From Bordetella ansorpii (GTDB lineage Bacteria > Pseudomonadota > Gammaproteobacteria > Burkholderiales > Burkholderiaceae_B), in assembly GCF_900078315.1 (NCBI RefSeq), contig NZ_FKBS01000006.1, forward strand, positions 1 through 64,000: a DNA stretch of 64,000 bases. Reading direction: 5' to 3'. Position numbers and translations under genes: made by a program. How positions within the stretch are numbered: position 1 is the first letter of the stretch; each line of letters begins with the position of its first letter. Positions 26,943-35,608 of the stretch are shown in pieces. Under the pieces are notes generated by a model. That model did no database searches, was not told the origin of the DNA, and was given only the letters and a program-made list of their open reading frames with translations.

Positions 26943-27908
26943 CTACGACGTCCGTGTCCCGGTCGCGCTCACGTCCGTGCTGCGCCGCAAACCCTCGGCA
27001 AGGGGGGTCCAGGTCAATCCGAGCCGCGCCTCCGCCGCGCTGCTATCGAGGCGGATGTCTTGCCGCCACAGGCGGGCCAAGGAGGGGGGAATGGGCGGAG
27101 GCAGCGCCAGGCCGTGCAGGCGTGCCTTGTGCGCCGCGATGTCGAGGATCTTCAGCGCGGGCGCCACCAGCTTCGTTTCCAACGCCAGCCTGCGTGCGCC
27201 GACGCGCGTTATCGGCACGGCGCCCAACGCTTTCGCATAGGTGAAGAAATACGTGTTCCAGTCGGGAGCATCGCGCATGGCCAGGTTATAGGCGCCGTTG
27301 GCGACCTCGGGGCGCAGCAGGCAGGTGATGACAGCCTGCGTCACGTCGTCCACGTAGACCAGGTTGCTGCAGGCGTCGCCAGCACTGCCGAGATCGCCGA
27401 TGCGGCGGGCGCGCAGCAGGCGTGCGATGCGCTGGCTCCATTGCGGACTGCCCAGTCCATAGACGCATCCGGGCCGCAGCACCACGCGGCCGGGAACTTC
27501 CGCAAGAATGCTTTCGGCCTGCGCCTTGGCGGCTGAATACGGACCCAGGTCTCCCTTCAATGGGTGTTGTTCATCGATCCGGCCACGCACGGCGCCGTAG
27601 GCGGCCATCGAGCTGAAGTGCACCAGCGGCCGCGGATGCTGCTGCAAGGCGTGCTTCAACGCCTGTGCATTGCGCACCATGGTGTCCGGGGAACCTGCCA
27701 CGCAATTGACCACGGCGTCCACGCTCGCCACGGCGCGCCCCAGCGCGTTCGTGTCGGTGGCATCGAGCACGATCTCGGCATCGGCTCGGCGGCCCGCCAT
27801 GCGTGGGGTAAACGCGCCGTGTGCAGCCAGCGCGCGCGACACCGTGCGTCCAATGTAGCCTTGCGCACCCAGCACCAAAACCCGTTTCGTCGAATGTAGC
27901 GTCGGCAT
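26943..27908 (-). CDS. NAD-dependent epimerase/dehydratase (extended SDR)
   Basis: A 321-residue extended short-chain dehydrogenase/reductase. The Rossmann motif VLVLGAQGYIGRTV is at residues 10-23, the catalytic Ser-Tyr-xxx-Lys region reads SSMAAYG and then YSAAKA, and RPGCVYGLG follows. Members convert nucleotide-linked or lipid-linked sugars by epimerisation, dehydration or 2-keto reduction. The gene is on the minus strand 18 bp downstream of the GMC flavoprotein, so the two are likely cotranscribed and may form an oxidase/reductase pair. The precise sugar is unknown. Confidence 0.82.
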   Translation of the reverse strand: MPTLHSTKRVLVLGAQGYIGRTVSRALAAHGAFTPRMAGRRADAEIVLDATDTNALGRAVASVDAVVNCVAGSPDTMVRNAQALKHALQQHPRPLVHFSSMAAYGAVRGRIDEQHPLKGDLGPYSAAKAQAESILAEVPGRVVLRPGCVYGLGSPQWSQRIARLLRARRIGDLGSAGDACSNLVYVDDVTQAVITCLLRPEVANGAYNLAMRDAPDWNTYFFTYAKALGAVPITRVGARRLALETKLVAPALKILDIAAHKARLHGLALPPPIPPSLARLWRQDIRLDSSAAEARLGLTWTPLAEGLRRSTDVSATGTRTS

Positions 27909-27926
27909 ATCGTTTCCAGACCTGCA

Positions 27927-29579
27927 TCAGCCTTCGAGGGACAGGCGTTTTTGCAAGTGATCCGCCAGGCGCAATGACAGCGCGACGATGGTCAGGGTGG
28001 GGTTTGCCTGACTGGATGTGGGGAAGACGGCGGAGCCCGTCACATACAGATTGGCCGCCTCGTGCACGCGACAGTCCGCGTTCACCACGCTGCTGCGCGG
28101 ATCGGCGCCCATGCGCGCGGTGCCGATGTGATGGCCGCCATATGCACCGTAGCGCGTCATCTCTTCCTCGATGTTGTCGGGTTCGTATTCGAAGCGGCCC
28201 AGGCCGCCGGCGTGTACCGTGTCGGCCAATGCCGCCAGCGCGATGCGTACCGTGTCGACGTCGCGCGCGGTGTAGCGCCAGTCCACGTTCAGCCGCCGCA
28301 TTCCCAGCGCGTCGACGCCCGTGCCCAGGGTGACGCGGCTGTCGGGGTTGGGCACTTGCTCGGCGTGGAAGTCCAGACTGTAGCGGCGATTGCGCGGATG
28401 CACGATGATCGACGGAAATTTGCGCGTCGCCAGCGTACGTTGGGTCAACCAATGCCACAGGAAGCGGGCCGTCGCGGGCGAGTCTCGCAGCACGTTGGCC
28501 AGGTGGGCCATGCGGGATGCCGGGATCTCGTCGTCGCCGTACAGGCGCTTGCCGTACTCGTAGGGAATGAGAGGCCGGGCCAGGTACAGCAGCGACAGGA
28601 CGCCCACGCCATGGCCTGGGTCGGGGATGTGCGGATGATGCAGCCGGGCGATGAAATTGCCGGCCTGCAGGTGGCGTTGCGCTTGCGGTCGCAGGGCGAG
28701 CCGGCGGCGGCAATAGATACCTTCGTCCGAGACCTCGTAGCCGTGCCATACCGACGCCGCGCCGGACAGGTCCATGGTGCCGATCGTACCGGCGATGTGG
28801 CACATGTAGAAGCGGCCGACGATGTCGTGCGCGTTGCCGATGCCTGCGCCGCTGAGGCCAGGGTTGGCCAGCAGCAGGCGCGCGTTTTCCAGGCCGCCGG
28901 CTGCCAGGACGAAGACCCGCGCCTGCACGGAGAACTGCTTGCCGGGCAGCGTGCGCACGGTCGCACTCTCGATACGTCCATCGGGATGATGGGACAGGCC
29001 GCACAGGTTGGCGTTCTGCAGTACGCGCACGGGACCGTCCTGCAGGCGGTGCCGATAGCGCTGGCCGAAGTCGGTCGGGCAACTGAACCGTTCCAGCGTG
29101 TTGGACGTGAACGTGTCGCTGTCCAGGCCTGCGATCATCGGACGAATCGGCCGCTCGAATGCGGCTTCTGCCGTGTAGGCGAATTCGCCGGCTTCGCACA
29201 GGCGGTTTGCGCGCGGGTAGTACGGCTGCAGGTCCTGCGGGCCGATGGGCCAGCCGCTGTGCGGGATGTAGCCGCGTTCCTCGAAGTCGATGGGATCGAA
29301 CGGCATGCAGCGCCCCCCCCACAACGTGCTGGACCCGCCGAAGCGCCGCACGCGGTAACGGTCAGGTGGGCTGTGCATGCGCGCGTCGGATACCGTGCCT
29401 TCGTACAACCGCTCGGTGCGCTCGTCGGGCCGGTCTGCCCCGCTTTCGAGCAGCAACACATCGAGGCCGCTGTCCATGAGCGCCAGGGCCAGGGAAATGC
29501 CTGCTGGACCCGCGCCAACGATGCACACATCTGTCTTCAGCACAGCGCCTGCGGGTACGTTTGTCGCGTCGTCGATCAT
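27927..29579 (-). CDS. GMC-type FAD-dependent oxidoreductase
   Basis: A 550-residue flavoprotein. The N-terminal FAD motif is VCIVGAGPAGISLALALMDS with the downstream acidic LLLESGAD. FGGSSTLWGG is the GMC loop near the flavin. The C-terminal domain has GGHHIGTARMG and ends in TGSAVFPTSSQANPTLTIVA, the conserved GMC active-site region with His and Asn. It should oxidise an alcohol or sugar hydroxyl. The gene sits inside the polysaccharide locus next to an epimerase, so oxidation of a sugar residue is inferred. It is divergent from the WecG-like gene. Confidence 0.87.
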   Translation of the reverse strand: MIDDATNVPAGAVLKTDVCIVGAGPAGISLALALMDSGLDVLLLESGADRPDERTERLYEGTVSDARMHSPPDRYRVRRFGGSSTLWGGRCMPFDPIDFEERGYIPHSGWPIGPQDLQPYYPRANRLCEAGEFAYTAEAAFERPIRPMIAGLDSDTFTSNTLERFSCPTDFGQRYRHRLQDGPVRVLQNANLCGLSHHPDGRIESATVRTLPGKQFSVQARVFVLAAGGLENARLLLANPGLSGAGIGNAHDIVGRFYMCHIAGTIGTMDLSGAASVWHGYEVSDEGIYCRRRLALRPQAQRHLQAGNFIARLHHPHIPDPGHGVGVLSLLYLARPLIPYEYGKRLYGDDEIPASRMAHLANVLRDSPATARFLWHWLTQRTLATRKFPSIIVHPRNRRYSLDFHAEQVPNPDSRVTLGTGVDALGMRRLNVDWRYTARDVDTVRIALAALADTVHAGGLGRFEYEPDNIEEEMTRYGAYGGHHIGTARMGADPRSSVVNADCRVHEAANLYVTGSAVFPTSSQANPTLTIVALSLRLADHLQKRLSLEG

Positions 29580-29707
29580 GGCGTCAAGGGGAAAGGCAAC
29601 GCATGGCGGACTGCTTTTCCGGCTTCTCTATCGTTTTGGGAACACGGCACTCCCGATTGCCCATCGCACGCAACATCGGTATCGCCACGGATAATAACGT
29701 GCTCATT

Positions 29708-29737
29708 TTGTCACGTTCAAAATTTTATAAATACAAT
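29708..29737 (+). promoter_or_regulatory. Promoter of the wecG-like gene
   Basis: TTGTCA (29708-29713), an 18-nt spacer and TACAAT (29732-29737) in an AT-rich patch, about 70 bp upstream of the TTG start at 29808. The remainder of the gap to the divergent oxidoreductase (29580-29707) holds its promoter, which I cannot define. Confidence 0.6.
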
Positions 29738-29807
29738 ATTGCCGCCTGACTGCTCGTGGTCCGGTGTGGCGCAATATTCGTTTGGCATTTCCTCTGAAGG
29801 GGCTTTT

Positions 29808-30629
29808 TTGCAAACCTTGCCGCACACTTCCGGCCCGGACAGCGCCGGTGCACCTCCCGCCGAACTCCCTGCTCTGCCCAAGGTCCGCTTGTTCGATCTG
29901 GACATGTCGGCCGTAACGTTCGATGCCGCCGTGCAGGCGTTGGTCCAGGCGGCCGAGCGGCGTGATGGCCGTGCGCGCGTGGTGGTCACACCCAACGTCG
30001 ACCACATCGTGCGTCTGGATGCCGCGCCCGAGCTCCGCGCGCGCTACGCGATGGCCGATTTCATCTTCGCCGATGGCATGCCGGTGGTGTGGGCCAGCCG
30101 ACTGTTCGGGCGTCCCTTGCCGCAGCGCGTGACCGGTGCCGACCTGTTCGTGGCGTTGTGCAAAGAGGCCGAGCGGCGCAACTGGCGCGTCATGCTGCTG
30201 GGCGGCATGCCGGGGTCCGAGGCGGATCTGACCGCACGATTCTCCGAATACTTCCCCGCGTTGCACGTGGACATCGTGTGTCCGTCGATGCAGTTCGAGC
30301 CGCTGGGACCGGAAGGCGAGGCCTTTGCGCAGCGGGTGCGGGAATCCGCCCCCGACGTCGTGTTCGCCTGCGTGGGATTGCCCAAGCAGGAGAACTGGGC
30401 GCTGCACTATGCATCGTCTCTGCCGGGCGGCATCGTGCTGTGCGTGGGGGCCGCCATGGAGTTCGCCATCGGGCTGCAGCGCCGCGCGCCCGCGGTTTTC
30501 CAGCGTACCGGTATGGAATGGGTGTGGCGCTTGCTGACGAACCCCAGGCGGTTGTGGCGCCGCTATCTGGTCAACGACCCCTGGTTCGCGATGCTGTGCT
30601 GGAAGCAATGGCGCGCATTGCGTCGCTAG
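29808..30629 (+). CDS. WecG/TagA/CpsF-family glycosyltransferase
   Basis: A 273-residue GT26-family transferase. Signature parts are VVTPNVDHIVRL, FIFADGMPVVWASRLFG, RVTGADLF and DVVFACVGLPKQENW. GT26 enzymes add a sugar (for example ManNAcA, ManNAc or glucose) to a lipid-linked first sugar on the inner leaflet. The start is TTG 29808-29810 with AAGGGG five bases upstream. The first in-frame ATG (29905) would remove the first conserved strand, and the longer reading back to 28062 is a shadow of the opposite gene. It converges with the initiating transferase. Confidence 0.88.
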   Translation: MQTLPHTSGPDSAGAPPAELPALPKVRLFDLDMSAVTFDAAVQALVQAAERRDGRARVVVTPNVDHIVRLDAAPELRARYAMADFIFADGMPVVWASRLFGRPLPQRVTGADLFVALCKEAERRNWRVMLLGGMPGSEADLTARFSEYFPALHVDIVCPSMQFEPLGPEGEAFAQRVRESAPDVVFACVGLPKQENWALHYASSLPGGIVLCVGAAMEFAIGLQRRAPAVFQRTGMEWVWRLLTNPRRLWRRYLVNDPWFAMLCWKQWRALRR

Positions 30630-30661
30630 CCGCCGCACTGGCCGCCGCACTAGCCGCCGCG

Positions 30662-32080
30662 TCAGTAGGCGTTTCTATCCCAGAGGATCATCACCGTGGT
30701 GCGGACCAGGATCTTCAGGTCCAGCCGTAGCGACCAGTTGGTGATGTAGTAGCGGTCGTACTGTACGCGCCGCTGCATCTTGTCCGGCGTGTCGGTTTCG
30801 CCGCGCAGGCCGTGGATCTGCGCCCAGCCCGTGATGCCCGGCTTGACGCTGTGGCGCAGCATGTAGCCGTGGATCATGCGACGGTACATTTCATTGTGTT
30901 CGGCGGCGTGGGGGCGTGGGCCCACCAGGCTCATCGAGCCGCCCAGCACATTGAACAACTGCGGCAGTTCGTCCAGCGACGTGCGGCGCAGGATGCGGCC
31001 CACACGGGTGATGCGGTCGTCATTGGCGCTGGCCTGGCGCAACTTGCCATCCTGCAGGCGATCGCTGCCCACACGCATCGAGCGGAACTTGAAGACGGTA
31101 ATGGACGAGCCGCGTTCGCCGTAGCGGTGCTGGCGGAAGATGATGGGGCCAGGCGAATCCAGTCGGATGGCCAGGGCCACCAGCAGCATGACGGGCATGA
31201 CGAGAACCAGCACCATGCTGCCCAGCACGAGATCCGTCGCGCGCTTGAACGAGCGCGACAAGCCGACCATCTGTGTTTCGTGCAGGGCCAGCAGCGGCAC
31301 GCCGGCGATGACGGCGTTGTCGATCACCGATTCGCCCGGGATGGGTGACTCGGGAATGAGATAGATGGTGGTCGTGGAGTCGTACAGCCGGTTCATCAAC
31401 TGCAATGCCTCGTCCTCGTAGCTATGCTTGTCGAGGGGAATGAAGGCAATGTCGATCTGGCCGGAGTCGATCTGCCTGATTGCGCTGGCAAAGTCACCGA
31501 GGTAGCGAGGCGTATTGCCCGGGCCTTCCTGGTCGGGCAGAGGCTGTGGCGCGTAATAGCCGTCGACGTGTATGCCCAGGATTGGCGAGCGCTGAAGCCG
31601 CATGGCCAGTTCGTTGGCCTTTGGCCCCAGGCTGAAGAAGACGGCGCGGCGCTTGTTCGATGGGGAATTGTTGATGTTGTAGGCAATCCGGCGCAGCACG
31701 GCCAATCCGCTCACCTGCAGCACCAGCGAGACGCCGATCCACTCGACGAGGACGGCGCGCCACTGCTGAAAATCGATGTTGCCGTGCGACAGGAACAGCA
31801 GGCCGGCCAGTGCGACGAACAGCACATTGAACCAGCGTCTGACGCCCTGGCCCAGCATCCAGAGCCCGGTGCGGGCGCTGACCAGCAACCGGAAGCGGGC
31901 ATAGGTGAAGAAGGCGCTGACGGCGATCAGCGCCGAGACATTCTGCGCGGCGGCGGAATCGTCGGTCCCGCTCAAGTGCGCCAGCGCCAGGAACGGCATG
32001 GCATTGAGCAGCGCGCTGACCACGCCCACGAGCGCCATGAAAGCATTCTGGTGGTGGCTGAGTTTGTCTTGCAGGAACAT
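30662..32080 (-). CDS. Undecaprenyl-phosphate sugar-1-phosphate transferase (WbaP/WcaJ type)
   Basis: A 472-residue polyisoprenyl-phosphate hexose-1-phosphate transferase. Four to five N-terminal helices precede a cytoplasmic Rossmann-like domain (about 150-270). The membrane re-entrant catalytic domain follows: KRATDLVLGSMVLVLVM, SPGPIIFRQHRYG, FKFRSM, RTSLDELPQLFNVLGG and SLVGPRPHA. It starts repeat-unit synthesis by placing a sugar phosphate (usually glucose or galactose) on undecaprenyl phosphate. It follows manC by 33 bp on the same strand, so it is likely cotranscribed with it. Confidence 0.9.
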   Translation of the reverse strand: MFLQDKLSHHQNAFMALVGVVSALLNAMPFLALAHLSGTDDSAAAQNVSALIAVSAFFTYARFRLLVSARTGLWMLGQGVRRWFNVLFVALAGLLFLSHGNIDFQQWRAVLVEWIGVSLVLQVSGLAVLRRIAYNINNSPSNKRRAVFFSLGPKANELAMRLQRSPILGIHVDGYYAPQPLPDQEGPGNTPRYLGDFASAIRQIDSGQIDIAFIPLDKHSYEDEALQLMNRLYDSTTTIYLIPESPIPGESVIDNAVIAGVPLLALHETQMVGLSRSFKRATDLVLGSMVLVLVMPVMLLVALAIRLDSPGPIIFRQHRYGERGSSITVFKFRSMRVGSDRLQDGKLRQASANDDRITRVGRILRRTSLDELPQLFNVLGGSMSLVGPRPHAAEHNEMYRRMIHGYMLRHSVKPGITGWAQIHGLRGETDTPDKMQRRVQYDRYYITNWSLRLDLKILVRTTVMILWDRNAY

Positions 32081-32113
32081 GTCTCTGGGACGGCGATGAG
32101 TCGGTAAGAAGCC

Positions 32114-33538
32114 TCAACGGCCGTAGGAGTCCTCGAAGCGCACGATGTCGTCCTCGGCAAGATACGGCCCGGACTGTACCTCGATCAGTTCCAGAGGAAT
32201 CGATCCCGGATTTTCAAGGCGATGGCGCACGCCCAGCGGAATATACGTGGATTGGTTCTCGGTGAGCAGGAAAACTTCTTCGCCTCGCGTGATCCGCGCG
32301 GTGCCCGTGACGACGATCCAGTGCTCGGCACGGTGATGGTGCATTTGCAGCGACAGGCGGCAGCCCGGCGCCACGGTGATGCGCTTGACCTTGAAGCGGG
32401 CGCCTTCGTCGACCGAGTCGTAAGAACCCCAGGGACGATAGACCAGGCGGTGTTCCACCGCCTCGCTGCGCTTGGCGGCTTGCAGCCTGGTCACGATCTT
32501 GCGCACATGCTGGACCTGGTCGCGCGCGGCCACCAGCACGGCATCCGGCGTCTCGACGACCACGGTGTCCTTCATGCCCAGCACCGCCACCAGGCGGCTG
32601 CTGGAATAGGCATAGGTGTCGTGGCACGAGTCGGCCACCACATCGCCGCGCAAGGCGTTGCCGTCCTGATCTTGTTTCGCCAACTGCCACAGCGATGCCC
32701 ACGAGCCGATGTCGCTCCAGCCCGCGTCCAGTGGCACCATCGCCACGTCGGGGTCGCGTTCCATGACGGCGTAGTCGATGGAATCCGATGGGCACGCGGC
32801 GAACGCCGATTCATCGAAGCGGATGAAGTCGCCGTCGTCGCGCTTGCCGGCCATCGCGGCCTGGCAGGCCTGCAGGATGTCCGGGCGAAACTGTTGCAGG
32901 GCTTGCAGGTAACGCGACGCCAGGAACAGGAACATGCCGCTGTTCCAGTAATAGTTTCCTTCCGCGACATACCGGGCCGCGGTGTCGGCATCGGGCTTTT
33001 CCACGAAGGCCTCGACGTCTGCGGGTGCCTGAGCATCGGCGCCGACGCGGGCGCGTATGTAGCCGTAGCCGGTCTCGGCGTATGCGGGCACCACGCCGAA
33101 GGTGACCAGCTTGCCCGCCAGCGCGGGCGCGCGGGCGGCTTCGACCGCCTGCCGGAACGCAGCCGGTTGCATGACCGCATGGTCGGATGGGAGCACCAGC
33201 AGCAGGGTATCGCCCCCGCGGGCCAGCGCGTGCAGCGCGGCCAACGCGATGGCCGGCGCGGTGTTGCGGCCCACGGGCTCGAGCAGGATCTCGGGGTGTT
33301 GCAGATCCAGTTGACGCAGTTGTTCGGCAACAATGAAGCGATGCGCCTCGTTCGTGATCAACAGCGGCTCGTGGTCGGCCAGTTCACTTACGCGCTGCCA
33401 GGTTGCCTGCAGTGCGGAGGCATCGTCGAGCAGGTTGAGGAACTGCTTGGGGTAGCTTTCCCGCGATAGCGGCCAGAGCCGGGTCCCCGAGCCGCCCGCC
33501 AGTAGCACGGGCTGCAATTCAACGGGTGCGGTGGACAT
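32114..33538 (-). CDS. manC: Mannose-1-phosphate guanylyltransferase / mannose-6-phosphate isomerase
   Basis: A 474-residue bifunctional AlgA/ManC-type enzyme. The pyrophosphorylase motif LLAGGSGTRLWPLSRESYPK is at residues 12-31, with FVEKPD further on. The C-terminal cupin domain holds the isomerase metal site (GCRLSLQMHHHRAEHWIVV). It makes GDP-mannose from mannose-1-phosphate and, with the C-terminal half, fructose-6-phosphate from mannose-6-phosphate. This predicts mannose or a mannose-derived sugar in the polymer. The start is ATG 33536-33538. Confidence 0.93.
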   Translation of the reverse strand: MSTAPVELQPVLLAGGSGTRLWPLSRESYPKQFLNLLDDASALQATWQRVSELADHEPLLITNEAHRFIVAEQLRQLDLQHPEILLEPVGRNTAPAIALAALHALARGGDTLLLVLPSDHAVMQPAAFRQAVEAARAPALAGKLVTFGVVPAYAETGYGYIRARVGADAQAPADVEAFVEKPDADTAARYVAEGNYYWNSGMFLFLASRYLQALQQFRPDILQACQAAMAGKRDDGDFIRFDESAFAACPSDSIDYAVMERDPDVAMVPLDAGWSDIGSWASLWQLAKQDQDGNALRGDVVADSCHDTYAYSSSRLVAVLGMKDTVVVETPDAVLVAARDQVQHVRKIVTRLQAAKRSEAVEHRLVYRPWGSYDSVDEGARFKVKRITVAPGCRLSLQMHHHRAEHWIVVTGTARITRGEEVFLLTENQSTYIPLGVRHRLENPGSIPLELIEVQSGPYLAEDDIVRFEDSYGR

Positions 33539-34259
33539 CGCGAGCTTCCTTCTGCCTGTGGCCGGATTCCAGACTCGCCACTGCCCACAGTAACGAAATC
33601 GTAAAAATTCGGTAGCTTGACCGTAATTACGAATCTTTGAGTATCAAATGGACAAGGATTCGTACGGTGCATCTTAAAACGGCAGTGCCTCGCTTGGCTA
33701 CCTCATTCGCGTGAGCGACGGCGAGTGTCGCTATTCGAGCAACACCTCGCCTCACGTATGCTGCCTTGTCGGCATAAAACGTCAAAAAACGTCAGGTTGG
33801 CCCGAAAATTGCAGCTGGAGGTAGCAATTGAATGCAGATTTAAACATCTCCATATTAGAATCGGTCCAGTTCAGGGCGGCGTTCGTCAGTCCCGCGCTTG
33901 GCGCTCCAGAACACCTGAGACGCAAGGTCATGCTTCAAGAATGCGCGGCCAGAACCCCGCAGCTCCGCCTTGCCAATTGGCAGAAGTGCCATGTTGGTTT
34001 CAGTTAAGCCGAAGTTCGCCAGCAGAAAGAATCCCATCCTTCCTGTCCGCGTCCCCGCGAGGCGGAGCCTCCCAGGCCGACTGCCGTCGCCCTCCTGGGC
34101 GCTTGCATATTCCCGCTCGCGGCGGGCAGCCAACGACTTGGCTGTCTCTTTTTTGCGCATAATTTCAATCCTTTGCGATGCGCCTGCATCGCGCGCCGCG
34201 GGGGCCTGCCCGTTGCGTTCCGGCATCGCGTTCTGATGCCGCTCATCCATAGGACAGTC
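33539..34259. other. Divergent regulatory region between manC and the cellulose operon
   Basis: This 720-bp gene-free region holds the promoters of two biofilm loci. It has an AT-rich section (about 33590-33680) with a perfect palindrome CGTAATTACG (33622-33631) inside wider arms TCGTAA/TTACGA. A direct repeat AAAACGTCA at 33776-33784 and 33786-33794 has a 10-bp period. Open frames here lack family features or start signals. Promoter boxes are not clear enough to assign. Confidence 0.5.
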
Positions 34260-34715
34260 GTGGAAAGCGCCGTTTACACCCATCTCACCCAACGTCTTTG
34301 CTCTCATCAGTGGCGCGACTTCCTCAATGCCCTGGCCGAGGAGCTGACCCATGATCTGACGCCGAAGAACCTGCGCAGCATGATGCGCCGCACCGGCGAG
34401 CGCTTTGCTCAGCAGCATGCGCTGGGGGGATCGGGCACGGTGGGCGACCTGCAGAAGGCCATGAACCTCATCTGGCGAGGGCAGGATTGGGGCTGGGTGG
34501 ACATTTCCGAGGCGAATGATCATTTGATGCTGGCGCATTACTGCGCTCCCCTGCAGGCCGCGTTCGGCGCAGGACACCAGGCATGGACGATCGGTTTCCT
34601 GGAAGGCGCCTACGAGTCCTGGATGCGTGAGCTGGGGGCCGATGCGCAATTGCACGTGTCGCAGGTCGGCGAACCCGACCCCATGGGAACCGTCATGTTC
34701 CGTTTCGGCAAGTAA
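34260..34715 (+). CDS. bcsD: Cellulose synthase subunit BcsD
   Basis: A 151-residue protein, close to the 156 residues of Komagataeibacter BcsD. It has family segments such as LRSMMRRTGERFA, WGWVDISEANDHLMLAHYCAPL and WTIGFLEGAYESWM. BcsD forms periplasmic or cytoplasm-side ring octamers that help align and crystallise glucan chains, and it marks type-I cellulose operons. The start is GTG 34260-34262 with AGGA five bases upstream; the ATG at 34236 lacks such a site. It is the first gene of the operon. Confidence 0.9.
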   Translation: MESAVYTHLTQRLCSHQWRDFLNALAEELTHDLTPKNLRSMMRRTGERFAQQHALGGSGTVGDLQKAMNLIWRGQDWGWVDISEANDHLMLAHYCAPLQAAFGAGHQAWTIGFLEGAYESWMRELGADAQLHVSQVGEPDPMGTVMFRFGK

Positions 34716-34772
34716 GCCTCCCTTGATGCCAGTCCCCGCCTGAAGGCGGAGTCCCACAGAACAGGTCGAACC

Positions 34773-35606
34773 ATGAGCGATGCTACCGATATTTCGAGTC
34801 TCTACCGGCGGTTCGGCGGAGACCCCGAGCAATACCTTGAAGTAGGCCAGACCAATCAGGCCCAGGCTTCACGCGACCGTTGGCCATTGTTGTCGGCCAT
34901 CCGGCCCGAGCTGGCCATGCTGCCGCCGTCCGTGGGGGCGCGCACGGATCTGCCCGCCGCGGGTTCGCCTTGGCCGTCCAGCACGCCGGCATCGGCGTCG
35001 CCTGACGTGTCCATCCCGCCGGTTGCCCAGGCCATCGCGCCAGGTTCCGTGCAGGTCGAGCCGCCGCCGGTTTACGTGGAGGTGCCGCCGGTCGTCGTCG
35101 CGCCGGCCGTGGCGCCTGCGCCCACGCCCTGGGACGCCCAGCAGCCGGTCGGTGCCCCGGTCACGGCCCCCGCGCCTTCGTCGTGGAACGCCGAGCCAGC
35201 CGTCGCCGAGCCGGTGTCGTGGGAAAACCCGCCGGCCATGGCGCCCGCCCCCGCGTCCTGGGATGCGCCGCCCGCTTTCGCCGCGCCGGCCGAGACGCCC
35301 GTCCAGGCGGCTCCGATGTATGCGCCGGTGCCGCCGCCCGAGCCCGACAACGTCTTTGCCGCGTCGCCGCCCGCAGCGCCCCAGCCGGACTTCGGGGCGG
35401 CGTTCATGATGCCGGTCGCAGCGCCGTCGGCCGATCCCATGCCGCAACCGGCCGTCTTCACCTTCACTCCCGAGCCCGCTCCGGTCGCCGCGCAACCGGA
35501 ACCCGTCGTCCAGTCATCCGCCGAGTCCGCGCCCGGGGCCGCGGGCGAGTCCCTCAAGAACGTGTTCGCCCGCCTGGCGTCCGGTTCCTTCTCCACCAAC
35601 AAGTAA
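34773..35606 (+). CDS. bcsP: Proline-rich cellulose biosynthesis protein (BcsP/BcsO-like, BcsR-type ends)
   Basis: A 277-residue low-complexity protein. Residues 5-25 (TDISSLYRRFGGDPEQYLEV) resemble the BcsR-type N-terminus, and the tail LKNVFARLASG is another feature of cellulose accessory proteins. Between them lies a long Pro/Ala-rich region with four spaced tryptophan repeats (W120, W138, W150, W163 in PxxW-D/N-type units). It is likely disordered and cytoplasmic, acting with BcsQ or BcsA in localisation. The family name is assigned from composition and operon position. Confidence 0.7.
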   Translation: MSDATDISSLYRRFGGDPEQYLEVGQTNQAQASRDRWPLLSAIRPELAMLPPSVGARTDLPAAGSPWPSSTPASASPDVSIPPVAQAIAPGSVQVEPPPVYVEVPPVVVAPAVAPAPTPWDAQQPVGAPVTAPAPSSWNAEPAVAEPVSWENPPAMAPAPASWDAPPAFAAPAETPVQAAPMYAPVPPPEPDNVFAASPPAAPQPDFGAAFMMPVAAPSADPMPQPAVFTFTPEPAPVAAQPEPVVQSSAESAPGAAGESLKNVFARLASGSFSTNK

Positions 35607-35608
35607 CC

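Noticed and set aside
28062-29807. Plus-strand open frame continuous with the WecG-like gene (over 850 codons in total)
   Set aside because: It is antisense to the GMC oxidoreductase, has no domain, and a good TTG start with ribosome-binding site begins the real gene at 29808.
33970-34236. Small open frame upstream of bcsD
   Set aside because: Arg/Ser/Pro-rich sequence without ribosome-binding site or recognisable fold; lies in the regulatory gap.
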